The position numbers and the translations under genes were made by a program. Shown piece after piece: positions 10,547-35,500 of a stretch of DNA of 60,000 nucleotides (its first letter is position 1; each line of letters begins with the position of its first letter). Origin of the DNA: Bolinopsis microptera (lineage: Eukaryota > Ctenophora > Tentaculata > Lobata > Bolinopsidae); contig NC_087072.1 of assembly GCF_026151205.1 (NCBI RefSeq), forward strand, positions 22,711,603 through 22,771,602, in the 5' to 3' direction. The notes beneath the pieces are model-generated. The model searched no databases and was not told where the DNA came from. It saw only the letters and a list, made by a program, of their open reading frames with translations.

Positions 10547-12358
10547 ATGGATAAGTACTCTCTGAAATCGATATTTGCTCCCTTGCCGGTGACTACCCGT
10601 GGACAGAACTTTCACTTGCAATGTGATCCAAAGAATGAAAAGTTACTGTACTGCAGTGGGCCAGCTGTTGTTGTGAGGGACATAGCTAATCCATCAGTTT
10701 GCTACACCTATAATGAGCATCCTGGTATCCCTACAGCTGCCTGCTTTGCTCCCTCTGGCTTCTACATTTGCTCTGGTGATAACCATGGAAAGGTCAGAGT
10801 GTGGGATACAACTCAAGAAACCCATATCATTAAATACGAGGGACATGGCCTCAGTGGCCCAATCAAAGATATTTGCTGGTCCCCTGATTCCAAGCGTATC
10901 CTTCTTGGAGGAGCTGGCAGACAGGCTAGAACCCACTGCTTCTTATGGGATAGTGGTTCATCCTGTGGCAAACTTCATGGCCATAGCAAAGATGTCAATT
11001 CTATTGCACATAGCCCTGCTCGTCCATTTAGAGCTGTCACTGTTTCTGAGGATTACCAAATTGGTTTCCACACTGGTGTTCCATACAAATTTGAGAAGGT
11101 CATTACTCTTCACAAGAATTTTGTGAACAGTGTAAGATATAACCCCACTGGTGCCAACTTTTGCACAGTAAGTAGCGATAAAAGAGCTCTGTTGTTTGAT
11201 GGGAAAACAGCAGAACATATAGGAGAGTTTAAAGATGAAAGTGGAGTTGCCCATAAAGGTGGGGTGATGGCTTTATCTTACAACTCCACTGGTACTCAAC
11301 TGATCACTGCATCAGCTGATAAGACCGTTAAACTGTGGGACTGTGAAACACAGGCATGTATCTCAACTCTTGAAGTGGGTCAAGATTTGAATGATCAGCA
11401 GTTGGGCTGCATTTGGGCTGGGGCATTTGCTCTCTCTGTTTCGTATTCAGGAGATATTAATTATATTGATTTGAATTCAAATGCAATCACCAAAGTACTC
11501 AGAGGTCACCAGAAAAGTATTGAAACGATGGAGGTTAAAAGTGGAAAGGTCTACACTTCTAGTTTCGAGGGAAGATCGTCAATTTATGATGCTGAATCTG
11601 GAGATGTTAACTACTTCACTGGAGCCATTCATAAAAGCAAAGTCCTTGACACAAAGATAAGTGGTGATACAATTATATCTGTGGACAATTCCAACAAGAT
11701 TCTCCGCACTCCACTCTCTTCCTGTGAGATGGGTGAAAGCAGCTCATCTGTCCCTTCAAATGTTAAATACTTTGATGTTCACTCTGGATCTGACACTGAA
11801 ATATATTCTTGTGACAACACACTGGTTATGTTCAAAGATGGAAATCAAGTCTTCAGCCAAGAGCTTAAATATGACCCTAACGGATGTGCTATTTCTCCAT
11901 GTGGAACTGTCCTTGCTGTTGGAGCCAAAGAAGCTCCTAAGTTGTACCTGTACGACATTGAAGGAAGCAGTTTTGTGCAACGTCAGGAGATTGCACTTAC
12001 TGCAGCAACCACTGAAATCAAGTTCTCTCCAGATGGAAAGCTTCTGGGGGCAGCTACTGTAGGAAGAACTGTTCTGCTTCTTGACGTTGAGAAAAGCTAT
12101 AAACCTGTTCAACACTGCTGGTCGACTCAAAGCAAAACAATGTCTTGCTCTTTCAGTCCTGATTCACGGTTCATGTGTGTTGCAGGAGTTGATACCAACA
12201 TTGTTGTTGGGGATTGTTCTCAACCTATGGAGCCTGCTATAAAGATCATAAGGGCTCATCCCTTAGGTACAATCAACAGAGTCCGCTGGCTGGACGAGAA
12301 AACCATTGCTTCTTCTGGATCTGACATGCAAGTGAGACAACACACCATCAACGTTTAG
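10547..12358 (+). CDS. WDR1: WDR1 / actin-interacting protein 1, single exon
   Basis: Cytoplasmic actin regulator that works with ADF/cofilin to disassemble filaments. The 603-aa product has the normal length of the family (about 605 aa) and aligns along its full length with AIP1: an N-terminal KSIFAPLPVTTRG, then WD repeats (for example SGDNHGKVRVWD, SADKTVKLWD, SGSDMQVRQ at the end), as expected for two seven-bladed propellers. The start at 10547 is the natural AIP1 start. The frame is intact with no intron, whereas most animal WDR1 genes have many. A possible splice acceptor (TTTCACAG) ends just 9 bases before the ATG, so an intron may remain in the 5' UTR. No 3' poly-A tract or flanking duplication was seen. 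Confidence 0.97.
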   Translation: MDKYSLKSIFAPLPVTTRGQNFHLQCDPKNEKLLYCSGPAVVVRDIANPSVCYTYNEHPGIPTAACFAPSGFYICSGDNHGKVRVWDTTQETHIIKYEGHGLSGPIKDICWSPDSKRILLGGAGRQARTHCFLWDSGSSCGKLHGHSKDVNSIAHSPARPFRAVTVSEDYQIGFHTGVPYKFEKVITLHKNFVNSVRYNPTGANFCTVSSDKRALLFDGKTAEHIGEFKDESGVAHKGGVMALSYNSTGTQLITASADKTVKLWDCETQACISTLEVGQDLNDQQLGCIWAGAFALSVSYSGDINYIDLNSNAITKVLRGHQKSIETMEVKSGKVYTSSFEGRSSIYDAESGDVNYFTGAIHKSKVLDTKISGDTIISVDNSNKILRTPLSSCEMGESSSSVPSNVKYFDVHSGSDTEIYSCDNTLVMFKDGNQVFSQELKYDPNGCAISPCGTVLAVGAKEAPKLYLYDIEGSSFVQRQEIALTAATTEIKFSPDGKLLGAATVGRTVLLLDVEKSYKPVQHCWSTQSKTMSCSFSPDSRFMCVAGVDTNIVVGDCSQPMEPAIKIIRAHPLGTINRVRWLDEKTIASSGSDMQVRQHTINV

Positions 12359-13211
12359 AATTTGAACTCTTCAAGATTGGGTTTTGAGGACTGAGTAAGG
12401 CAATTAGATTTTTGGGCCAATTTTAATAGTTATATAATGCATTGTAACATTGTAAGTTATGTATTTGGTATCACAAAAATTCACTGATTCATACATCTTT
12501 TTACTGACGGCTTTTTTCTATTTGTAGTTTATGTTTTGACAGAAGACGTTATGCTGGCATCAGGTTTAGTTAGATGTGTCTTAGAATTAGCAGTAGTCCT
12601 TCTATAATTTGGAGGTATTTCGGATTTCTATAAGTGTTTTTTTTCTTAGAAACGATTTTGATTTGTCTTCGTATCAAGATATTGCAAGGTTCTGTTAATA
12701 TATTGTTATTGGTTTTCAAATACCTAAACTTTGTAAGGAAAAGTAGTGTTTTTCACTAACATTTTGTAAGATTGATTACGTACAATCTATTATTTTCTTT
12801 TGTTTTGCTAAGTTTAGTTGTCAATCATTTGTGACCTGCAAGTAATTGTGATATTAATTAAATCGTCACGGGATTAAGTTTTTGTGTTTTTGAGGAAAAT
12901 TACAATATTTTGTGGAAATTCGAATTAGGTCGGGAAGATGACATTTTATGATTTGTAAATCGGCATTTTTATCAATATCTCGAGTTTTGAGAATTCGGAA
13001 ATTCATTCATACTTGTATATTTTACTAATTGCTTATAATGCCAAATTTGAATTAACAGCATACAGTTTATGTTTTGTGTCATAACATTTAAATTCGAAAT
13101 TTGCTCGAAATTCGATAATGAAGCTAACCTCTTCTTGTCAAGCTTTCAAGATATTATATTGTATATCCTATAAAGTTAGGTATATTACTGTAACTCTAAA
13201 TTCTTTTAAAG
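12359..13211. other. WDR1 3' UTR and intergenic spacer
   Basis: AT-rich and non-coding. It must contain the WDR1 3' UTR and the promoter or 5' UTR of the following same-strand GOLD gene. An ATTAAA near 12855 is a possible polyadenylation signal; no canonical AATAAA was found close by. Confidence 0.5.
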
Positions 13212-25570
<12,359 letters not shown>

Positions 25571-26959
25571 ACAACGAAAGTTGTGGAATGTGCCGTATCG
25601 TTACTTTTCTGTGGGTTGTTTAGTCCGTTCCTTGCAATCAGTCTCCGAATAACAGACTTTTACCTTCTTCATTTTCACATAGATGTATAGATACTTTGCC
25701 GAAAAGGCAGGGAAAACTGTGATCATTTGGGGAGATGCACTATGTTTGATTAAACTTCAAGGAATCGTATACATCAAACCTGAAGACAATTATTGATAAT
25801 CAAGAACAACAAACACCGGTCACCTATTGTGGTATATTAATGTGATAATCATTTCATGTAACCACAACGACATCCTCTTGTCACTCAGAAAGAAAAAAGA
25901 CAATATAGATTCATTTCATTATTTTAAGTTAGGGCGTATTAATTTGCTCTATCTCAAATTTATTCACTCATTGGCCGTGTCTTGATCGACATCTGTCAAA
26001 ATTATGTACTATAAAAATGAAACTTAAACCATAATAAAATAATATTACGTTTTGGTTAATCAATAATTAATACAACAATTTAAAGCTTATTGCGCTGTTA
26101 GCCATTTAAGTTAGCGGGGTTAGTTACGTTGAATTTGTATTCATTGCTTGAAATGTTTTGATTACTTGGTCAATTTAAGTTACAATCAGACTGAATAGTC
26201 ATCTAATGAAGAGGGAAGGCTGTAGATAATTTGCTGTACTGTAAAACATCGTTTGCGCATTTTGTTTAATTATACAACAACAAGTGATGATAAATGAGTT
26301 TATGTTCCATTTGAGTTTATAAAGGCTGGAAATACCATGAACAAAATAGCGAGAAGATGTTTTACAGTATTATCCAACCTCGTTGTGTCTTGTATAAAAA
26401 TGAAATTGTTTTTTTTTCTGAGTTTCGTTTCGTGTGAATTTTCGTAGAGACTAATTTAATTGATATGGATTTAACAATCTTTGGAATGCTATATTATAAT
26501 TTTGTATTTTTTAATTTCTTCACTAAATAATTGTAAAGGTTTTGGCGGGCTAACAACAGATCAAGATGAAAACTCGTTGCTTTCTAAAATCCGTAAAGTT
26601 TTCAAAAAGGTGATCTTGGATTGTTGTTATTCTGACTATATCATGTGTAGTGTCACGACTGTGTAACGTGTTTAAGTATAAATCTTTTATTTCAAACATT
26701 CAAAAAGAAAATACTTATTTCTCTTCTTTATCTTGACAGAGACTACTAGACATTTTCCGTCCAACAAGATACTCACCTCCTGCGATACACGTCTTTTTGA
26801 ACAATTCGGGTAACTATTGTCAGGGTTCCTTCCGTGCTGAGAAAACTGAGGAGACCTGCATTTTTATGGTTCAGAATGGCAAACTTTTAAATCAAAACTA
26901 CCATTCTCATAACATATCACGTATCCTCCACGAAATATGGGCTCGATGATGCCCGGTTG
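25571..26959. other. Convergent intergenic region
   Basis: Holds the 3' UTR of the plus-strand GOLD gene (AATAAA 26033-26038) and that of the minus-strand gene ending at 26960 (AATAAA on the minus strand at 26686-26691). No additional coding exon seen. Confidence 0.6.
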
Positions 26960-28461
26960 TCAGTTAAAGTCTACATAATGTGCCAGTTCCTGTAGTCTGG
27001 AATACATGTTATCAAGATTGTCCTTCAGTTTCCCAACATCCACCTCCTGGTCGTTGGTCTGATCAAACTCCAACTTCGTAGGTTGAAAGTCTGATTTTAT
27101 TTTGATAGGGATGTCGTCCTCCAGTCCTGAACTTGAGAATAGTGAACCTTTAGTTTTACTTTCACGAAGCTTATCCAGCATCTGTATCTTTAGTACCTGG
27201 AAACGTACCTGTTACACATTACATAATCATGATAATATGTGTGAAGTAAAACTTTACAGGTTATCAGTTCTCACAGAGTCGTAACTGGCAAAATAGAAGA
27301 TGTCTTCATTAACTTTTGACCATATTTGGATTTGGTGCATTTTACCTATTCGGGAATATTATGCAATTTGCTTGAAATACATGGTTCTGTTACGAGCAAC
27401 GTGTCCCTAGAAGCATAAAATCCTCTAAATATGGTCTCAAGTGATCCATTTTATTTTATCCAAGGTAAGTTTTCAATGAATTGACCGGAGCTAGATAAAG
27501 TTCATTGGTTTAGTGGTACAACCAAATAAGGAAATATACAGAACCTTGGGATGCTCGACTCTTGGAACTTCAAAAGGTGGCCTGTCTGGGATCATGAAGA
27601 TTTCATTTATCTCTTCTCCACAAAACAACTGGTCACTGAATGGGGAAATCATTAATTTGGTTTTTTAATTCAGTGATTAAAATGGGGAACAGTTGCTTGA
27701 AATCAAAGAGCGTTGACTGTGCACAAACAAGCTCAGGTTATCCAGCTCTATTACGATTGATTAGTTATCAACGATAGTTTATAAATTTTAAACCTATAGC
27801 CTAAAATTCAAAGTTGATATCCATTGCTACCTGGCATGTTGATTAAGGATACGTTGCCCCCCTCTCCTTGAGTTAAGCGATTCAGAAGTAGTTCTATCTG
27901 TACCACCTGAGTTGGTCCAATGATGAACCCCTGAAGATGAGAGCTGAAGTTCTCGGAGGTCTCTTCACCGAATTCATTTGATTGTGATGAGCTCACTGAC
28001 CCCCATCTTAATTTTAAATTATCAGTGTCAGTTGCAGGGGATGTGTTTAAAGACTGTCCTTGTCCTGTATTACTAGACCTAAGTTTTGAGTGGTTGTTCT
28101 GATGGATGAGTCGGTCCGCGCTGACGGGCTCTTTTTGATAAACTGGAGTGCTCACAAGGAAAGTGCTGTCTGGGGCCAGTCTATTTCTCACACGTACCGG
28201 TGTTTGTCTAAGTGATCGTGAAAGACTGTTATCAACATGGATTGGAGGTGTTTGATTCACATTTGCAGGATGGAGCCTAGATGGAATAGGATTTGCGTGT
28301 TGATTCCAATGATGGATTGGGTTAGTTTCATGTTTAGGGTAACCTTGAAATACTGGCTTCAGTGCCCCACCCTTGCTATGATGTTCTTGTAAGTTTGTAG
28401 GAGGCACAAAACCGGTAAACGAATTGTCAACGTCAGAATGACATCGATAATATTGGGACAT
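26960..28461 (-). CDS. Unrecognised protein, three coding exons
   Basis: I do not recognise this gene. Exon 1 begins at 28461 (MSQYYRCHSDVDNSF) and is disordered, rich in Ser, Asn, Pro and His, then ends in an ordered-looking stretch (GFIIGPTQVVQIELLLNRL). Exon 2 is about 27628-27545 (LFCGEEINEIFMIPDRPPFE). Exon 3 is 27196-26960, in phase 0 from exon 2, and ends in a probable short coiled coil (VGKLKDNLDNMYSRLQELAH). The exon 1/2 junction is uncertain: the better donor (27831, CCAG/GTAGCA) is out of phase with either acceptor, while donor 27853 (AAC/GTATCC) with acceptor 27628 keeps the frame; a micro-exon is also possible. The product is about 310 aa. Minus-strand AATAAA at 26686-26691 fits its 3' end. 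Confidence 0.7.
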
Positions 28462-29501
28462 GACAGAGACTGGATGATGGTAGATATATCAACGATAGAA
28501 CTGTGCGAAACTAGGAAACTGTGTTTTTTTTGCGACGATTCCTCTTTTTGGCTCGAATTGTGTCAGTACACTACGGGACAGATACTTCTTGCATAATATG
28601 CTGCATGCTGGAGACACCATCAGGCAGAAACTAGAGGTTCATTATGCACTGATTAGGTGTATAAAGCAAAATACTAATTTAATTGGCCGTCGTATGTTTA
28701 ATTTTAAGAACGAATACTGCGTTTTAATAATTTGAATTGTAGAAGGTAAATGATCAAACCTATTATATTGGCGACACTACAATATTAAAAATAATAATTT
28801 ACCTTAAAAATGAAACGTAGGATTCAAATTATCACGGCTCAGATTGATCTCAAAAGACTTTTACTACAATTGTCAATTTATAAGGTTAAGTTTTTACACT
28901 TGCTCATTGTATTGATATCGTAACTAAACTACAAACATAAAAGTTGAAAGATTATCAAATCCCAGCTCAAATTACACTGCAATACCCTGTCCATACCACC
29001 GTTATAAGTTTACCACTGCACATCACAGGTCGGCTTCCATTAAAAATCCAAATCCATTACAAAACATATGAATAATGTATCCAACACTTATGTTAAGACC
29101 CATGCAAATTGCATCAATCACTGAGTTGATGAAATATTTTCTGGTCAGTTTATTGCATTGGCATGCTAGTATACCACCAACCGAGAAATAAAACGGTAAA
29201 ATGTACAATTACTGTATTCTAAATGGAGCATTTTAACATAGATATTTAGCTCTAGTCACTAAAATCAAATACCAAATATCATCCTAACATTAAACTACAT
29301 TAAACTAATTGTTTCATACTAATGAGCTTGAATCGTGAATTATCATAAATGAAATCGCATTAAGTAACTTTTATAAATCTGGCATATCTTATTCCATTGA
29401 TTAATAAAACATATTGACGGATGTCCAATGTCCGTGGCTCAGGAAATTTATCTGTCAACTGAAAAAATGTTCATTGTCCAGGGTCGGTTAAACCCATGGG
29501 C
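28462..29501. other. Intergenic region between two same-strand genes
   Basis: Contains the NSD 3' UTR (a minus-strand AATAAA at 29149-29154 is a candidate signal) and the upstream region of the gene starting at 28461. No coding exon recognised. Confidence 0.5.
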
Positions 29502-32500
29502 TTACTTTTCTGAAGTTCCTTGCTGACTGCTCCCAGCCTCCCCACCCTCTACACTGCTCACAATGGCCTGTATCTTCTGCAAATCATCCTCGATGTCGTT
29601 TTCTTCAGCTTTACTTTTTCGTTTTGACAGGATCGTATTTTTCAGAACGCTCTTGGTTGTTGCCTTGACTCCTTTGTGAGCCGGTTTCCGAGTTACTGGT
29701 AGACTGACAACTTTCTTGGTTCTTGGTCCCCCTTTTTTAGGTTGTTTAGCGATGTTTAAAGCAGTTATGGCAGCTTCAGCACTCAGCTTTTCTTCACTCG
29801 GCGACTCTTGTGATGTTGATGTGCTAGGGCTGTCGGGCTTAACTTCTTTGACGACTTTCTGAGAATAATGCAGATTAAACTTCCCGAATAATTTTACAGT
29901 ATAAGCGAGTGCTATGTGATAAAAGTTTCAAAGCAACTTCACAGGATGATCCGGCCAACAACAATTGTATATCATTGTTCAACAAAGCGCTATTTGAACG
30001 AAAAGTAATATCTAAAAAATACAATTCATACTTTTTTTCGTCTCTTCTTTGTCTTCTTCTTGGGTTCCTTGGTGGATATCTCGACCATCTTCTTTGCAGG
30101 CACACCCAGAAATCCAGAGCAGTTAGAAGAGCCACACAAACAAGCCTTCTTCTCCTGACCCCGCGTGTCGAACTGGTAGTCAAACGTCAGTTCTTCTCCA
30201 GACTTGATATCTCGCCTGGTGATGGATTTATTTAGCATAGGTCTTCTATCATATGCTATGTATTAAATCTTTAAATGTATATTGCAAGTGTTACTACACG
30301 TATCATAAGTTTGTCGTACCAAAATAGAAATTTATAGTCAGTCAGAATGGAGATTCGCGGTGTAATTTCACACTTACTTCGCAAACAGTCCGATGCAAGT
30401 AAGACCGAGAACGTTCCATTTCTGAGTTTCACAGTTCGGGTCACAGCTGTGGTTCATGAACCGAGCATTGTTTGCTTTGGGTTTAGCATCAATTATCCTG
30501 GAGTTCTCTACAGTCAACTGGAGGAGAAATGATTAATTAAAAGATGGAACAAAAGGACTGACTTCTTAAACCTTCAGAGATTCTGGTTTTAAATAATATC
30601 AAATTATCAAGTCTAAAATTAGAAAAATGCCAAGGCTACATACCATGTAATAATCGGTGATCCCACTGGCTTGATAGTTCTGTAACCTATTCTCAACCTC
30701 CTGCTCATCTATAATCTCCCCAACATACTCGTGAACTAAAGTTCCAGGAGTGACATCCTCCTCAACCACCAGACCCCAACCTCGTCCCCCTGCTTTTACT
30801 AGTTTCGTTGCTGGGTACTGTCTTCTCTGGAAGCGCTGGTTCTCGCATTGTTCGCCCCATTTACAGCCTGTGTAATGAGTACACGTGAATGACAGACTCC
30901 TAAAACTTTGATCTAATTGCGCTATGTATGTGTAATGTGTAGAGGGTATGGCGTCTAATATCTAATATCAGTAAAATTACGCACCCACCTCATTCGGTGT
31001 GTGTAATTGTATTGTACGTGTATACTGTATAGAGCAGACACCCTATATTGGAGAGTAACTAACATAATGGGAAATGTAAGGTAATTATGTTACAAATCAG
31101 GTAGCCACATACTTGTAGGACACTCAGTAAGAAGGACTCTGTTAATACAGGAGCTGTCAGCTGAACACTTGTCATTGAGAGCACAATCACAAGCAAATGG
31201 CATTCTCTCCAGCTGTAACTGCTTCTCGTAATTCTTCATTCCGGCGTTGTAAGGAGCGTTGACCTGGGAGAAAATACTTCATTTAACAAAGTGGATTGAC
31301 AATTGTAAAGCTCGTAAACACTTGGTTGACTGATAATCAAGTTGATACGAAATTTTGTGAAATGAAATATTACCTTGATAAACTTGAATGGAGCTGGCTT
31401 TTTGGTTGAAGGTTTGTCTATAGACGAAGTTACTTGAAGAAGAGCTTCCTTCAAAGGTTTCACTTTACTGTGAAGATCTTTCGCTTCGATAATAGCTGAA
31501 ATTAATACAACCAGTGAGCAAAAACGATGTTTATTAGAACTTGGTTGAATCCAACAAAATTCATACCTTATAAACAACTGAAGTTGAATGAAACTTACCC
31601 AATCTAAAACTAGGAGACACGCCAGCAGAAGAGGCGGAACCCTTGTCACCGTCTTCGTAGGAGTACACTCTGCTCATGTCTAACCAAGCAAACTCTTTGG
31701 TTCCTAAACATATAGCCGGAAACTGACAGGGCTTGTGAGGTTTGGAGAATATGTTGTCAGGCAGATCCAACTCATCCAGAATCTGGCACGGCCACCATCT
31801 GAGGAAAATTGAGCTAAAATAGCATCTAGAGAACTTATAACACGTATCTCAATGTACTTTTTTGTACACAGAGTGTATACCGCGGTATGTAAATATGTAA
31901 ATTCTACTGAAATACATTTTGCATGTCGGTGCGCGCGCGCGCGAAAAGCAAGCTGAAATTACTGAAAAACGTGCTTTTATCATATCACACGTATTGCCGC
32001 CGGCGATTTTGAAATTTGATTATGTGCCTGGCTTGGCAATATTTTCAATCCACGTTATTTACCTTCTGTATCGAGTACTTAATCAGGTCAAAATTCGCAA
32101 ACAGCATCTTTAGATCATACACGCATGGCATCCAGCGTTTGATCAAAGATTTGATTACCAAACAAGCTTTTATTTACATGCAAAAATGACTTAGCAGTGC
32201 AAATTAGTAAATAACAAGGAAGCGTTAATAAAAACAAACCTGTAAGCTCCGAACTTGACCCAAACTATGTCACCAATGAATGGTTTCTTCCCCACAATAC
32301 AGTCCGGACACAACCACGATAGTTCACCTGTAATGGGTGTAACTAAATACTTAGTAATTTAAATTTTAACATTGATGTAAACTACCATTTCTTAAATTAA
32401 GGAACATCTTGAAAAGGTTAAAATGTTGATATATTAGTCGGAAATTTTCAAACAAATATAAAAACGAACCTTCTTTGATTTGATTTTCCTCAGGGACACA

Positions 32501-35500
32501 CTCATTGTGGAAACTAGCAGGACATCCTTCGCAACAGATAAGATCACCACCAAATGTACACTGGAAACAAAATGGCACATTCAGGTGTACCAATGGTCTG
32601 CGCTGCCTTTTCTTCATTGAAACGCTTGGAGCTGATCCTGATTTTCTTTTTCGTTTCTTCTGATCACTAGCTGTATTTGCGTTGGATTTGTTGCCGAATC
32701 CTTGACAATGCCTGAGGAAATTAAAATATTCAGTGCATCTATTTACACAAAAATAGAGTATGGGTATAAGCTGACTTTACAGATCACATTGATAAAAATG
32801 CATGTTGATATCTTACCTAAAGCAAAGAATGTGAGTCCTAGATATCCTCATACACCCAGCAGGAATGTGGTTCTGATGAAATGACTGAGGACACCGCACA
32901 CAACGCACAAAGTTCTTGATGTTCAGTTCAGGACGAGCTTCACATGACCCACAAACGTGGTACGGACAGATAAAACTTGTTGAGGATACGATCTGGGGAA
33001 AAGAATGAGATTATAATCATCAAATATTTCCAAATCAATTTTAAATCATTATCCGATCATTAAGCCAAAAAATATCCAGAATTTGGAGCATAAAATATTC
33101 ATAAAATGTGAAGAACTAAGTGGAATGTATTACAGTATTACAGTGGAATGTATTAATGTATTACCTGTGTTGACATGTGAGGTCTAACACAAGATTCGTG
33201 ATATTTGTAAGGACATTGAGAGCAGGACTTGAGATTGTTTCCTTTTCTACACAGTAAACACACAGGGCCTTCCTGACATTCTTTACAGTAATACCTGAAA
33301 AAATAACTTTGTAACAGTCGATATGACTAAACAAATAATGTTACTGAAGGACTGGATAGCAGCTCCGTCGATGCCACCCAAGTTTAGAGCTTTGAAAAGT
33401 TTATTTAATTAAACTCTGGATTGCAAATGCCCAAATACCTCTGTTTTTGATCTTGCTTTTGATTTGAGGGGTCTGATTGAGATTGTAAACATGTTCTATG
33501 GAAAGATCCGTGGCATCCATGACAAGTGGTATAAAGCTTCGGATTATAATCTGAAATTAATATAATATTAAATTAAAATAAATTACTTGACGAAGGATCA
33601 AAGTTTAGAGAAAGATTGTTACAGCATCAAGCAAAGGGGGCGAAAAAACGTTTAAAACTGACCTATAGTGAAGCAATCCAGACAGAAGAAATCTAGAAGA
33701 GTATCATCAGCTTTCTCCTTTTTGCTACTAGGTTCTGAATCAGTATCAATAGGCTGGGATTCCCTTTTCCTTTTTCTAGATTCAGTGCTCATCAGTTTTG
33801 CGACTAACTTTTCACTGAACTCTTGAGTTTCTGCCAAACTTACAGCCATTTTCTTTGTCACATTTTTAGCATCTTTCAAGAATTTCTTGTGCTTGGTTGG
33901 ATTTAAAGAGAGCCAGTTTAAACGGGAGATATTTGAGGAAGATTTGACGAATAAGTCCAGAGCAGTACATTCCAATGTTCTGTCCTCGGCTGATAATCCA
34001 TTTAACTTCTCACATAATTCAATGTATTTTAACTGAGATTCAGGATTGAGATCTGTCCATTTTACTTCTGAGTGTTTCAATTTTAGGGGCTCTGGCAAGG
34101 TTATTTGAATATCTTTGACGTATAGGAGCAGAGCCATCATCTTATGATCACAAGGGATATCAACATTGTTTTCTTTTTTAGTTGACTGTGGAGGATCTGT
34201 CTTTTTACGCTTATTTGATACTTTTATATTGCTGGTCGAAACAGATTTTGACTCGTCAGGAAAGCTGTTTAATTTGGATTGCTCTGTTGTAAACCTGCCA
34301 TTGTTTTTCAAATACTGAGACCATGTTCTTGGAATGGTCTTTTTAGATATACCACCTGACTCCATATACTTCTTTCTAGCCTTATCAGTCAACTCATTTA
34401 TCTCAACGGGGAAAGGGTTGTGCAAAATATCTTGAGAATTTGAGTTTGCGTTTCGTTTCCTGGTTTGAGGTATAACTTTGTTACTGACCCTTTGTGGATC
34501 GGTCTTAGGTGATGCAGGAGGTGTATCTGGCCCAACTTCTGGAAGATTTGACGTCAGTAGATTCTGACATGGAGAGGTCTTCACAAGTTTTGATATAATG
34601 TCATATGCTTGTTTCTTTGTAGCTGAATTGGTACCTTTAACCAGTTTTAGGATCAATTGCTGTTCCTCCTGGGGCAGTTTCTCTAAATCTAGCTTTATCT
34701 GGTTTTCTATTTTATGTTTTATCACATTTGTAAACAAATTCAAATAGTATGGGCATAGAAAACTGATGACATCAACATCTGAGCTATTTGGTTCATCCAC
34801 AGGAGAAGGTTTGATTGCACTTAAAGATTGACTTTCCTTGTCTAAAGAATCAGATCGACTTCCTTCTTCAGAAGAGACTAACTCTAAATCTTGTTCATTC
34901 TGCACAACACAGTTGTTAGGGATGGTAGTTTCTTTGTTTCTTCGAGATGATCTAATTTCCTTTGCAAGAATAACTTCTTGGTCAAGATAAGCTTGCTTAG
35001 GGTTTACAACTCTTTTGCTTTTCCGTCTGGAATTAGTTGCCGTCTTTTTAGAAGTTTCTTGTTCAGGGATCACATCAGCTAATGAGCATCCCTCATCAGC
35101 CAATTTAGCTGAACTGTTAGATGGACTTTCAGTAGCAGACTTGGGTCGAATTTTACCTGTACCTTTAGTTACTTCTATTTCTTGGGCAGTTCCTAATAAC
35201 TGTGGCATTCTATCAATTTCTTCATGCTCTATAATTTGTTTAGTCTTCCTTCGGTTTGGATTTCTTGAGGGTCCTACTTGTTCCTTCGATTTCTCTGGCT
35301 CACTATTTAGTTTAGCTGATATAGGTGTAGAATCTTTCTGTGAATTATTTGAAGGACTTTTAGATGACGTTCTGGCTGAACTTCTTGCAGGACTTTTGAC
35401 TGGGGTTCGCTCCGAATTCAGTTTAGCTTCTTTTATCTTCTTCAGCTTAACTTCTCTTGCTTTCTTCAAATTTTCACACCTTTCGGCATTGATTTTCTCC

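Noticed and set aside
30026-30238. NSD exon 12 starting at the upstream acceptor (adding [10 protein letters not shown])
   Set aside because: The acceptor at CACCAG before 30215 restores the family sequence [16 protein letters not shown] exactly, so the longer exon was dropped.
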